The position numbers and the translations under genes were made by a program. Of a stretch of 64,000 nt of DNA, positions 54,562 through 62,841 are shown piece by piece (position 1 is the first letter of the stretch; the number at the start of each line of letters is the position of its first letter). The DNA lies in NCBI GenBank assembly GCA_001464965.1, contig LNEJ01000028.1, positions 1-64,000 on the forward strand, in the 5' to 3' direction. This DNA is from Gammaproteobacteria bacterium Ga0074134 (GTDB lineage: Bacteria > Pseudomonadota > Gammaproteobacteria > Ga0077554 > Ga007554). The notes under the pieces were generated by a model. That model saw nothing but the letters and a program-made list of their open reading frames with translations, was not told the DNA's origin and searched no databases.

Positions 54562-55350
54562 ATGAATCTGCTTACCTGGATTATCCTCTTCAGCCTGCTG
54601 GGCGGTGTGCTCAGTGTGCTGGCGGCATCGGCCTTTTTGATGGTGCCCGAGGCGCTGCGCAGCCGCGCTATGCCGCATCTGGTCAGTTTCGCCGTGGGTG
54701 CACTGCTCGGCGCGGCATTCCTGGGATTGCTGCCCCATGCCCTGGCGGGTCATGGGGTGACCGACTTTCACAACATTACCCTGGCGGTGCTGCTGGGGCT
54801 GCTGGGCTTTTTTGTGCTGGAGAAGATGGTGCTGTGGCGGCATTGTCATGCGGACCACTGCGAGGCCCATGTCCCGGAGCATAAGCACGATCATGGCCAT
54901 GCGGCAGGCACGTTGATCCTGATCGGCGACGGCATCCACAATTTCGTGGACGGCGTGCTGATCGCCGCGGCGTTCATGACGGATATTCACCTGGGCGTTG
55001 TCACCAGCCTGGCGGTGGCGGCGCACGAGATCCCGCAGGAAGTGGGTGATTTTGCCGTGTTGCTGCACAGCGGCTTCAGCCGCCGCAAGGCCTTTTTGTA
55101 TAATATGCTGGCGAGTTTGACAACAGTGCTGGGTGCGCTGCTTGGTTATTATAGCCTGGCGGGGGTGGAACCGATCTTGCCTTATGTGCTGGCGGTGGCG
55201 GCGTCGAGTTTTATCTATATCGCGGTGGCGGATTTGATACCGGGCCTGCACAAACGCTTGCAGCCGATAGCCACGCTTCAGCAGGCGGTGCTGATAGCCG
55301 CGGGGGTGATGGTAATTTATGTCGTGCATTCCACATTACATTCACAATAG
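54562..55350 (+). CDS. ZIP-family divalent metal transporter
   Basis: Inner-membrane transporter of 262 aa with about eight helices. A His-rich cytoplasmic loop (HCHADHCEAHVPEHKHDHGH) suggests zinc or a similar ion. Helices 4 and 5 carry the metal-binding motifs GDGIHNFVDGVLIAAAF and AHEIPQEVGDFAVLLHSG. Its closest general likeness is to bacterial and SLC39A13-type ZIP proteins. It follows pgeF by 74 nt and precedes the GcvR-like gene by 12 nt. Def, two genes on, is a metalloenzyme, but a functional link is speculative. Confidence 0.92.
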   Translation: MNLLTWIILFSLLGGVLSVLAASAFLMVPEALRSRAMPHLVSFAVGALLGAAFLGLLPHALAGHGVTDFHNITLAVLLGLLGFFVLEKMVLWRHCHADHCEAHVPEHKHDHGHAAGTLILIGDGIHNFVDGVLIAAAFMTDIHLGVVTSLAVAAHEIPQEVGDFAVLLHSGFSRRKAFLYNMLASLTTVLGALLGYYSLAGVEPILPYVLAVAASSFIYIAVADLIPGLHKRLQPIATLQQAVLIAAGVMVIYVVHSTLHSQ

Positions 55351-55362
55351 GAGCCCGGTTCG

Positions 55363-55896
55363 ATGAGCAAATCAACTAACCATTGGTTCATGCTGACGGT
55401 GGTGGGCAAGGATCGCCCCGGCATTGTCGCGCGCGTGACCGCCGCGCTCTTCGACGGCGGCTGCAACCTCGGTGAAGCTTCCATGACGCGCCTGGGTGGC
55501 AACTTTACGGTCATGCTCATGGTGCAGCATGAGGGCGATACCGCATCGCTGATGCAGCTCGTTGCCACGGTGACTGAATCCCTTGGCCTGAAACTTCACG
55601 TCGACAGGATTGCGGGCGAGTTGCACCATCACCAAGAACCCGATGTGCGCATCGCGGTATTCGGTGCTGATCGTGCCGGTATTGTGGCGCAGGTGACCGG
55701 GGTGTTGGCCGAGGCGGGTCTGGATATCCTCGATTTGCAATCCAATGTGGCGGGCAGCGAGGACAAGCCCATCTATATCATGCAGATCGAAGGCCGCGCC
55801 CTGGAAGGTATCCCGGCACTGGAATCGGTAGTGGCGGTGCTGGATGGCAAAGGCATACAGGTGCATCTCGAACCTATCGATATTATGATCGGATAG
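55363..55896 (+). CDS. GcvR-like double ACT-domain protein
   Basis: Regulatory protein of 177 aa made of two ACT domains (residues about 8-80: HWFMLTVVGKDRPGIVARVTAALFDGGCNLGEASMTRLGGNF; and about 90-170: VRIAVFGADRAGIVAQVTGVLAEAGLDILDLQS). This is the layout of the glycine cleavage repressor GcvR, which in E. coli acts by binding GcvA when glycine is absent. No gcv genes are in the window, so the target is unknown. It lies 4 nt before def. Confidence 0.88.
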   Translation: MSKSTNHWFMLTVVGKDRPGIVARVTAALFDGGCNLGEASMTRLGGNFTVMLMVQHEGDTASLMQLVATVTESLGLKLHVDRIAGELHHHQEPDVRIAVFGADRAGIVAQVTGVLAEAGLDILDLQSNVAGSEDKPIYIMQIEGRALEGIPALESVVAVLDGKGIQVHLEPIDIMIG

Positions 55897-55900
55897 GCTC

Positions 55901-56407
55901 ATGGCGGTACTGGAAATTCTCACCTATCCCGACGAGCGTCTGGAACGGATTGCACAGCCGGTGGAACACTTCGATGACGCGCTGCGGGCCTTTATCGCCG
56001 ATTTGGAGGAGACCATGCGCGCCGGCCCTGGTGGCGTGGGCATCGCTGCCCCGCAGGCCGGGCGCGCCGAGCGCATCGTCATTGTTGATGTTTCCAGCAA
56101 ACCCAAAATCAAACATCACGGGCGGCTGGTACTGGTCAACCCCGAGATCACTCACTGGGAGGGCTTCGTGGTGGGGCGCGAGGGCTGCATGTCCGTGCCG
56201 GATTATACCGGCAACGTGATTCGCGCCGAGCGTATCACCCTGGAGGCTTTTGACGAATCAGGCGCTGCGCTGCATTATGAATTTGAAGGATATGAGGCGC
56301 GTGCGGTGCAGCACGAGATAGATCACCTCGATGGCTTGTTATTTCTGGATCGTCTGGTTAGCCGCAGAAATGACTTGTTCCGCAGAAAGGTGTATCAGAA
56401 AGCGTAG
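55901..56407 (+). CDS. def: Peptide deformylase
   Basis: Removes the N-formyl group from new proteins. The 168-aa product carries the three family motifs: GGVGIAAPQAG, EGCMSVP (metal-ligand Cys) and QHEIDHLDG (HEXXH). It lies apart from fmt, which usually accompanies the housekeeping def; a second def elsewhere is possible. The GcvR-like gene precedes it by 4 nt. Confidence 0.93.
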   Translation: MAVLEILTYPDERLERIAQPVEHFDDALRAFIADLEETMRAGPGGVGIAAPQAGRAERIVIVDVSSKPKIKHHGRLVLVNPEITHWEGFVVGREGCMSVPDYTGNVIRAERITLEAFDESGAALHYEFEGYEARAVQHEIDHLDGLLFLDRLVSRRNDLFRRKVYQKA

Positions 56408-56433
56408 GATGTGTCCCACGTACCGTATGAACT

Positions 56434-57807
56434 ATGGCCAAAGATAAAATCCTCTATGCCTGCTCCGAATGCGGCGCCCAATCCCCCAAGTGGGCGGGGC
56501 GCTGTGCGGATTGCGGCGGTTGGAATACGCTGGTGGAGACTATCGCCCCTGCCACGGATGGTACGCGCCGCAGCCCGCGTTTCAGCGGCTATGCGGGCGA
56601 GTCCGCGGCACAGTCCATTGCGATGGTCGAGAGCAGCGTGGAGCAGCGCTTCCCCAGTGGTTTTGCCGAACTGGACAGAGTGTTGGGCGGCGGAGTGGTG
56701 CAGGGCTCCGTGATATTGATTGGCGGTGATCCTGGTATTGGAAAATCCACCCTGCTGTTGCAAGCCATAGTGTCGCTGGCGGGTTCGCTCACCACCTTGT
56801 ATGTGACCGGCGAAGAATCGTTGCAGCAGGTGAGTCTGCGCGCGCGGCGGCTGGGCCTGGTGAGCGATAAACTGGCCGACCGGTTGCGCCTCCTGACTGA
56901 GACGCAAGTGGAGCGCATCATCGCTGTAGCACAGCAGGAGCGGCCGCAGGTGATCGTGATCGATTCCATCCAGACCATTTATACCGAGATGCTGCAATCC
57001 GCGCCCGGCGGGGTGGCGCAGGTGCGCGAGAGCGCGGCGCAACTGGTGCGCTTCGCCAAGCAGACCGGCACTGCGCTGTTTCTGGTGGGGCACGTGACCA
57101 AGGAAGGCAGCCTGGCCGGGCCGCGCGTGCTGGAACATATGGTCGATACAGTGCTGTATTTCGAGGGTGACACCGGCAGCCAGTTCCGCGTGATCCGTGC
57201 CATCAAAAACCGCTTCGGTGCGGTCAATGAGCTGGGCGTATTTGCCATGACGGAAAAAGGGCTGCGCGAGGTGACCAATCCTTCCGCGATTTTCCTATCT
57301 CGCCACCAGGAAGAGGTGCCGGGCAGCGTAATCATGGTGACGCGCGAAGGCACGCGGCCACTGCTGGTGGAGGTGCAGGCCCTGGTGGCGGAGAGCCACT
57401 CGCCCAATCCGCGGCGGGTCACCGTCGGCCTGGATCAGAACCGTCTGGCCATGTTGCTCGCCGTGCTGCACCGCCACGGCGGCATCGCCATGTACGATCA
57501 GGATGTGTTCGTCAACGTGGTGGGCGGCGTGCGCGTCACAGAAACCGCCGCCGATTTGCCGCTGCTGCTCGCAGCACTCTCTAGCCTGCGCAACCGCCCG
57601 CTGCCGTCCGATCTGGTGGTGTTCGGCGAAGTCGGGCTGGCGGGCGAGATCCGCCCCGTACAAAGCGGCCCGGACCGTCTGCGCGAGGCCGCCAAGCACG
57701 GCTTCAAACGCGCCATTGTGCCCAAGGCCAACGTGCCCAAACAGGCCATCAAGGATTTCGATGTGATTGGGGTGCAGCGGTTGGCCGAGGCGATTGATAG
57801 CCTGTAA
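56434..57807 (+). CDS. radA: DNA repair protein RadA (Sms)
   Basis: RecA-like ATPase of 457 aa that drives branch migration in recombination. It has an N-terminal zinc finger (CSECGAQSPKWAGRCADC), Walker A GGDPGIGKSTLL, the KNRFGAVNELGVF motif specific to RadA and a C-terminal Lon-protease-like domain (DLPLLLAALSSLRNRPLPSDLVVFGEVGLAGEIRPV). It is the last gene of the rluD-pgeF-ZIP-gcvR-def-radA run; a hairpin repeat follows its stop by 5 nt. Confidence 0.96.
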   Translation: MAKDKILYACSECGAQSPKWAGRCADCGGWNTLVETIAPATDGTRRSPRFSGYAGESAAQSIAMVESSVEQRFPSGFAELDRVLGGGVVQGSVILIGGDPGIGKSTLLLQAIVSLAGSLTTLYVTGEESLQQVSLRARRLGLVSDKLADRLRLLTETQVERIIAVAQQERPQVIVIDSIQTIYTEMLQSAPGGVAQVRESAAQLVRFAKQTGTALFLVGHVTKEGSLAGPRVLEHMVDTVLYFEGDTGSQFRVIRAIKNRFGAVNELGVFAMTEKGLREVTNPSAIFLSRHQEEVPGSVIMVTREGTRPLLVEVQALVAESHSPNPRRVTVGLDQNRLAMLLAVLHRHGGIAMYDQDVFVNVVGGVRVTETAADLPLLLAALSSLRNRPLPSDLVVFGEVGLAGEIRPVQSGPDRLREAAKHGFKRAIVPKANVPKQAIKDFDVIGVQRLAEAIDSL

Positions 57808-57812
57808 TCCTG

Positions 57813-57945
57813 CTGTGTCACAAAACGCTGAAGGGCGCATTGCGGCGTTAAAATCGAGCTCAAAATGCTCACATACTTCATGTATGCTCCGCTTTTTCGC
57901 CCGATTTTGCCTTGCACTGCATCCCTTGATCGCTTTGTGACACAG
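57813..57945. repeat. Palindromic repeat B, copy 2
   Basis: Outer arms CTGTGTCACAAA (57813-57824) and TTTGTGACACAG (57934-57945) are perfectly inverted. The core AAGGGCGCATTGCGGCGTTA and following bases match copy 1 at 41910-42030, with few substitutions. The outer arms differ from those of copy 1, so the core is conserved while the ends vary. Confidence 0.75.
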
Positions 57946-57965
57946 TAGGAGTAGGATCCCGCCGC

Positions 57966-58000
57966 TTTTGCAGCAGATTCGACCTGAGTCCGGCAGACTG
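57966..58000. repeat. Repeat D, copy 2
   Basis: TTTTGCAGCAGATTCGACCT followed by GAGTCCGGCAGACT, nearly the same as 21082-21115. It lies between repeat B and the gshA start. Confidence 0.55.
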
Positions 58001-58042
58001 ATAGAGTATTAGGTAGTTAAAAGCTAAGGACAACCTATCGAT

Positions 58043-59341
58043 ATGGGCATTGAACATTCCTCCGGCGTACCACACCTGACAACGGTGCTTACCGGCCCTC
58101 TCCTCAAACTTGAACGCCACCTGCTGGAGCGCCAGGCCAGTATCGAGTCATGGTTGCGTGCCCAGTGGCTGGAAACACCCGCGCCGTTCTATGCCTCGGT
58201 GGATTTGCGCAACGCCGGGTTCAAGCTGGCGCCGGTGGATACCAATCTGTTTCCGGCGGGTTTCAATAACATGAATCCGGCGTTCATGCCGCTGTGCATC
58301 CAGGCCGCGCAATCCGCCGTGGAGCGTATCTGTCCGCGCGCCAGTAAGCTGCTGTTGATCCCTGAAAGCCATACACGCAACCTGTTTTATCTTGAAAGCC
58401 TGGCAACCCTGCACGAAATTCTCAGTAAAGCGGGTTTTGAGGTGCGCCTCGGCTCCTTGATCGAGGGTCTGGCCTCACCGCTCGATGTGTCGCTGCCTTC
58501 GGGCCGCACTGTATGCCTGGAGCCTTTGCTGCGCAAGGGCGACAGGGTGGGTGTTGCAAACTTTTTCCCTTGCATGGTTCTGCTCAATAACGACCTGTCG
58601 GGTGGCCGTCCCGCCATGCTGGAGGGCCTGGAACAGCCGGTGGTTCCGCCGCTCGATTTAGGCTGGTCGAACCGCCTCAAATCCGATCATTTCAGGCACT
58701 ACCGCCAGGTGGCCCAGGAATGTGCCGAGTTGATCGACATCGACCCGTGGCTGATAGACCCCTTGTTTCGCCAGTGTGGCGAAATCAACTTCATGAAGCG
58801 CGAGGGGGAGGAGTGCCTGGCAACCAATGTCGATGCGCTGCTGAAATCCATCCAGCGTAAATATGATGAATACGGTCTGGATAAAAAACCCTTTGCCATT
58901 GTAAAGGCCGATGCCGGCACCTACGGCATGGGCATCATGACGATACATTCCACCGATGAAATCTATGAGTTGAACCGCAAACAGCGTACCCACATGGCGG
59001 CCACCAAAGGCGGACAGGCTGTGACCCAGGTGATAATTCAGGAAGGTGTTTACACCTTTGAGACGTGGGGAGATGCGCAGGCGGTTGCCGAACCCGTGGT
59101 CTACATGATTGACCGCTTTGTGGTCGGCGGTTTTTACCGTGTGCATACCGCGCGAGGTGTCAATGAAAATCTTAATGCGCCGGGCATGCAGTTTGAACCA
59201 CTGGCCTTCGCCGAACCCTGCAATAACCCCGATCCGAACAAGTCGCCGGACGCCAATGCCAACCGTTTTTATGCCTATGGCGTGATCGCCCGCCTCGCCT
59301 TGCTCGCCGCCGCGCGGGAAATCTCCGGGACGCGCGCATGA
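58043..59341 (+). CDS. gshA: Glutamate-cysteine ligase (T. ferrooxidans-type GshA)
   Basis: First step of glutathione synthesis. The 432-aa protein is unlike E. coli GshA (about 518 aa) and matches the shorter family first described from Acidithiobacillus ferrooxidans: ESWLRAQWLETPAPFYASVDLRNAGFKLAPVDTNLFPAGFNN, NFFPCMVLLNNDLSGG, IVKADAGTYGMGIMTI (ATP-grasp-like) and MIDRFVVGGFYRVHT. AAGGA lies upstream of the ATG. It overlaps gshB by 4 nt, so the two steps are co-translated. Confidence 0.92.
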   Translation: MGIEHSSGVPHLTTVLTGPLLKLERHLLERQASIESWLRAQWLETPAPFYASVDLRNAGFKLAPVDTNLFPAGFNNMNPAFMPLCIQAAQSAVERICPRASKLLLIPESHTRNLFYLESLATLHEILSKAGFEVRLGSLIEGLASPLDVSLPSGRTVCLEPLLRKGDRVGVANFFPCMVLLNNDLSGGRPAMLEGLEQPVVPPLDLGWSNRLKSDHFRHYRQVAQECAELIDIDPWLIDPLFRQCGEINFMKREGEECLATNVDALLKSIQRKYDEYGLDKKPFAIVKADAGTYGMGIMTIHSTDEIYELNRKQRTHMAATKGGQAVTQVIIQEGVYTFETWGDAQAVAEPVVYMIDRFVVGGFYRVHTARGVNENLNAPGMQFEPLAFAEPCNNPDPNKSPDANANRFYAYGVIARLALLAAAREISGTRA

Positions 59342-60300
59342 TTAAGCTGGGAGTGGTGATGGATCCCATGTCCTCCATCAATGCCAAAAAAGACAGCACG
59401 CTGGCGATGCTGCTCGAAGCGCAGTCGCGTGAATGGCAGCTTTTCTATATGGAGCAGGGCGACCTGTTCCTGCGCGACGGCACGGCCTATGCCAGGATGC
59501 ATGCATTGTCGGTGCACGACGACCTGTATCACTGGTTCGATTGCGCGGATGAGCCCCAGATTAAGCCGCTTGCCGATCTCGATGTCATACTGATGCGCAA
59601 AGACCCGCCCTTTGACATGGAGTATATTTACACCACCTACATGCTGGAAAACGCCGAGGCGGAGGGCGTGCTGGTGGTCAACAAGCCGCAAAGCCTGCGT
59701 GATGTGAATGAAAAGGTCTACACCACTTGGTTTCCCCAATGCTGCACGCCTACCCTGGTGAGCCGCAATGCCTACCAGCTGCGGGACTTTTTGTTTGAGC
59801 ATGGCGACATCATTTTCAAGCCGCTGGATGCCATGGGTGGTGCGTCGGTGTTCCGCGTGCGCGAGGATGATCCCAATATCAACGTCATCATCGAGACCTT
59901 GACGCGCCGCGAAACGCGCTTCATCATGGCGCAACGCTATATTCCTGAGATCAGTGCGGGCGACAAGCGCATCCTGCTCATTGATGGCAGGCCCGTGCCG
60001 TTCGCCCTGGCGCGTATCGCTGCCCCCGGAGAGACGCGCGCCAATCTCGCTGCCGGAGGGCGTGGCGAAGGCGTTCCGCTGAGCGAGCGTGATCTTTGGA
60101 TATGTGAGCAGGTAGGCCCGATCCTGCGCGAAAAAGGCATAATTTTCGCCGGTCTGGACGTGATTGGCGACTATCTCACTGAAATCAATGTCACCAGCCC
60201 CACCTGCATCCGTGAGCTTGATGCCATTTATGATCTTAATATCAGCAGTTGGTTGATGGATGGCATCGAGACCCGGCTGGCGGAGCGCAAACATTTATAG
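59338..60300 (+). CDS. gshB: Glutathione synthetase
   Basis: Second step of glutathione synthesis: joins glycine to gamma-glutamylcysteine with ATP. The 320-aa ATP-grasp enzyme begins LGVVMDPMSSINAKKDSTLAMLLEAQSR, with MRKDPPFDMEYIYTTYMLE, KPLDAMGGASVFRV and the C-terminal ITEINVTSPT-like block (LTEINVTSPTCIRE). ATG 59338 overlaps the gshA end. The apbE gene starts 9 nt after its stop. Confidence 0.96.
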   Translation: MIKLGVVMDPMSSINAKKDSTLAMLLEAQSREWQLFYMEQGDLFLRDGTAYARMHALSVHDDLYHWFDCADEPQIKPLADLDVILMRKDPPFDMEYIYTTYMLENAEAEGVLVVNKPQSLRDVNEKVYTTWFPQCCTPTLVSRNAYQLRDFLFEHGDIIFKPLDAMGGASVFRVREDDPNINVIIETLTRRETRFIMAQRYIPEISAGDKRILLIDGRPVPFALARIAAPGETRANLAAGGRGEGVPLSERDLWICEQVGPILREKGIIFAGLDVIGDYLTEINVTSPTCIRELDAIYDLNISSWLMDGIETRLAERKHL

Positions 60301-60308
60301 AAGCCGCA

Positions 60309-61376
60309 GTGCGCCCGCAATTATTCATTCGTAAACGGCCGTTTCCCGCCATCGCTGCCATCATCCTGGTGCTCCTGCTCAGCGCCTGCGCCAAACGGGA
60401 AGAACCGCTGTACCAGCAGCAGCTTCTCACATTCGGCACCCTTTTGGAGATCAGCATCTGGGGGGCGGATAAGCGCCTGGCGCAGCAGGCCAGCAGCCAG
60501 ATCGGCGCAGACCTCCAGCAGATGCACAACGACTGGCACGCCTGGCATGACAGTCCTCTGACGCGTATGAATCAGGCCCTCTCGGCGGGTGCGCCTGTTA
60601 CTGTCCCTGCCTCGATATTGCCGCTGGTGCAAAAATCCGTCGCCTTGTCTCGCGCCAGCGAAGGCCTGTTCAACCCGGCCATAGGCCGGCTGATCAAACT
60701 ATGGGGCTTTGAGCAGGACGATCTGCCCAGCGGCCCGCCACCCAGCCCAGCAGCCATTACTGCCCTGACAAAACAGCAGCCCGGCATGAATGACCTGATC
60801 CTCGACGGGAACCAGTTGCGCAGCACCAACCCCGCCGTGCAACTCGACTTCGGTGCCATCGCCAAAGGATACGGCGTGGATCTGGCTATCGCCCGCTTGC
60901 GTGAACTCGGCATACAAAATGCCATCATCAACGCGGGAGGCAATCTGCGTGCCATCGGCAAGCATGGTGACCGCCCCTGGCGCATCGGCATCCGTAATCC
61001 ACGCGGTGAAGGTGTGCTGGCATCGATCGAGACGCGTGGCGACGAAAGCATTCTCACCTCTGGAGACTACGAGCGCTTTTATGACTACCAGGGCAAGCGC
61101 TATCATCACATCATCGACCCGCGCAGTGGCTACCCCGCAACAGGCGCCATATCTGTAACAGTCATTGCTGATGATGCGGCCACTGCCGATGCGGCATCCA
61201 CGGCATTGTTTGTTGCCGGACCGCAAAGATGGCGCGAAATAGCGAAAAAGCTGGGGATAATGCAGGTGATGCTGATTGATGGCAAAGGCCGGGTGGCGGT
61301 GACGCCCGCCATGGCAAAGCGCGTACGCTACGAAATTGATCTGTCGCCCAAGGTGACGGTGGTGCCGTTATCCTAA
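60309..61376 (+). CDS. apbE: FAD:protein FMN transferase ApbE, lipoprotein
   Basis: Periplasmic enzyme that attaches FMN to Thr of target flavoproteins such as the Rnf/Nqr subunits. The 355-aa product is a lipoprotein (LLLSAC lipobox, Cys23). Family motifs include FGTLLEISIWG, the LDFGAIAKGYGVDLA region, NAGGNLRAIGKHGDRPWRIGIRNP, TSGDYERFY and HHIIDPRSGYPA, and the metal-binding ADAASTALFV. GTG 60309 is chosen because it gives the clean signal peptide; the frame is open further upstream inside gshB. The TAA stop lies within the left end of the MITE copy at 61370, so the native C-terminus may have been replaced by a few residues. Confidence 0.93.
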   Translation: MRPQLFIRKRPFPAIAAIILVLLLSACAKREEPLYQQQLLTFGTLLEISIWGADKRLAQQASSQIGADLQQMHNDWHAWHDSPLTRMNQALSAGAPVTVPASILPLVQKSVALSRASEGLFNPAIGRLIKLWGFEQDDLPSGPPPSPAAITALTKQQPGMNDLILDGNQLRSTNPAVQLDFGAIAKGYGVDLAIARLRELGIQNAIINAGGNLRAIGKHGDRPWRIGIRNPRGEGVLASIETRGDESILTSGDYERFYDYQGKRYHHIIDPRSGYPATGAISVTVIADDAATADAASTALFVAGPQRWREIAKKLGIMQVMLIDGKGRVAVTPAMAKRVRYEIDLSPKVTVVPLS

Positions 61377-61611
61377 AAACGGCAGTTGGACGGGGGGCAG
61401 AGTGTGCGGTTTTCGGGGTGCAGGGCAAGGCGCGACGACGCGGAATAGTTGTTCCATTCCAAGGAGTTGCAACGCTGCCATGCGCACTGAAAACCGTGCG
61501 AGCTACCCCGTAGCGGCCCCACCAAACAGGTAAACTCGCAGAACATGATAAAGTTTATTAAGAACATATTGCTAGCTGTCCAGAGAAGCGGTCAACTGCC
61601 GTTTTTAGGAT
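61370..61611. mobile_element. MITE-like repeat family A, second full-length copy
   Basis: A 242-bp ORF-less element with ends ATCCTAAAAACGGCAGTTG and CAACTGCCGTTTTTAGGAT (perfectly inverted over 19 bp), collinear with 52526-52765. Its left end holds the apbE stop codon. Its right end puts AGGA 5 nt before the ATG of the next gene. Confidence 0.9.
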
Positions 61612-61615
61612 TGTG

Positions 61616-61975
61616 ATGACCCGCGCGGACGCGGTTGTCGTGGCGCTGGCCCTGGCCCTGCTACCCTACCTGTATCTCACTTATTGGGGCTTATCCACGC
61701 AAGGTGAGGAGGTGCGCATCATGGTGGGTGGCAAGGAACAAATGGCAGTTTCATTGCACCAGGACCGCCGCCTGGACATAGAGGGCGAGCTGGGGTCCAG
61801 CATCATCGACATCCATAACGGCAAAGCACGTTTCACCGCCTCACCCTGCCGAGGCAAGCAGTGTATTCATACCGGATGGCTCGGCCATGGTGGCGAATCC
61901 GCCGCCTGCCTGCCCAATCGCGTCAGCATGGTGGTCGTGGGGCGCGAACAGCGCTTTGATAGCGTTGTTTTTTAG
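61616..61975 (+). CDS. NusG domain II-containing small membrane-anchored protein
   Basis: A 119-aa protein with one N-terminal helix (VVVALALALLPYLYLTYW) and a periplasmic NusG_II-like domain (VRIMVGGKEQMAVSLHQDRRLDIEGELGSSIIDIHNGKARFTASPC). The Cys-containing SPCRGKQCIHTGWL and AACLPNRVSMVV follow, a pattern typical of this family, which often lies beside apbE and Rnf-type genes. Its ribosome site (AGGA) is supplied by the MITE end. An upstream in-frame GTG at 61613 is possible. The function is not established. Confidence 0.85.
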   Translation: MTRADAVVVALALALLPYLYLTYWGLSTQGEEVRIMVGGKEQMAVSLHQDRRLDIEGELGSSIIDIHNGKARFTASPCRGKQCIHTGWLGHGGESAACLPNRVSMVVVGREQRFDSVVF

Positions 61976-62176
61976 TTCCGCGTGGCAGGGGAGGGCACTG
62001 TTGTGATAAATTTGCACATTCAAGCAAAAAAACTTTGAATTTATTTCGATTGCTGGTAGTCTAACGCTTGTCTGTGGAATTCAAGCACCAAATTGCGGTA
62101 CTTTAAGTTGGCCCTTTTTTCTTGATTCGATAGATCGGGCATCCGCCCATAATTACTTTTATTAGGAAAATATTCA

Positions 62177-62383
62177 ATGGCAACAGGTACTGTAAAGTGG
62201 TTTAACGACTCTAAAGGTTTTGGTTTCATTACCCCCGATGATGGCGGTGAAGACCTCTTCGCGCATTTTTCCGCGATCCAGGGGTCCGGCGGCTTCAAGA
62301 CGCTCCAGGAAAATCAGCGCGTAACCTTTGATGTAGTGGCTGGCCCCAAGGGCAAGCAAGCCGCAAACATCCAGCCCGGCTAA
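62177..62383 (+). CDS. Cold-shock protein, CspA family
   Basis: RNA-chaperone of 68 aa: a single cold-shock domain with RNP1 KGFGFI and RNP2 DLFAHF. The 5' region of about 200 bp after the previous gene is AT-rich and free of ORFs, in line with the long leaders of csp genes; AGGA stands 8 nt before the ATG. It is monocistronic, closed by the terminator at 62422-62458. Whether it is cold-induced cannot be told from the sequence. Confidence 0.95.
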   Translation: MATGTVKWFNDSKGFGFITPDDGGEDLFAHFSAIQGSGGFKTLQENQRVTFDVVAGPKGKQAANIQPG

Positions 62384-62421
62384 ACTCGCGGTTAACCGCG
62401 GGTAGCACTTGGGCACCAACT

Positions 62422-62458
62422 AAATGCCGTTCACTTGATTCAGGTGAACGGCATTTTT
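62422..62458 (+). terminator. Rho-independent terminator of the cold-shock gene
   Basis: ATGCCGTTCAC/GTGAACGGCAT forms a perfect 11-bp stem with a 9-nt loop, flanked by AA and TTTTT. It begins 39 nt after the stop codon. Confidence 0.9.
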
Positions 62459-62622
62459 GTTGTGCTGGATTTGCTGTCGGCCCTGCTTCTCCTCCCTCAT
62501 CATTATTGGCCTGGCCTTGTAATTAGCCGCTTTGCGCCCATAATCCCTTTATCTTCCATAAGCCTGGCGGCATTTTTTAGGCTTGAGCGGCTGGGAATGG
62601 TTTGGTTTTCCACTTTAATATG

Positions 62623-62628
62623 TATAAT
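62623..62628 (+). promoter_or_regulatory. Putative -10 element of the tRNA-Leu gene
   Basis: A perfect TATAAT stands 36 nt before the tRNA start. The -35 region (TTTGGT near 62601) is weak. The bases from 62459 to 62622 show no gene. Confidence 0.5.
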
Positions 62629-62664
62629 TGGTATCCATGGCCGGTTTTCCGGTGAAGTATCATT

Positions 62665-62749
62665 GCGAAAGTGGCGAAATTGGTAGACGCACTGGTTTTA
62701 GGTACCAGCGGGGCAACCCTTGAGAGTTCGAGTCTCTCCTTTCGCACCA
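62665..62749 (+). tRNA. leuW: tRNA-Leu (anticodon UAG)
   Basis: An 85-nt type II tRNA with a long variable arm. The acceptor arms GCGAAAG/CTTTCGC pair, the anticodon stem CTGGT/ACCAG encloses TTTAGGT with anticodon TAG, and the T-arm is GAGAG-TTCGAGT-CTCTC. CCA is encoded (62747-62749). The D-arm TGGCGAAATTGGTAGACGCA is the usual leucine form. It reads CUN codons and stands just before tig, as in many gammaproteobacteria. Confidence 0.96.
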
Positions 62750-62841
62750 GTTTCCAGGGATGCCGCCGCCCTCCAGGAGCGCGGCGCGTTCCCGTTTTTT
62801 CAACCCAAACTAACCGGCATACATCATTCCCGAGGTAGCAG

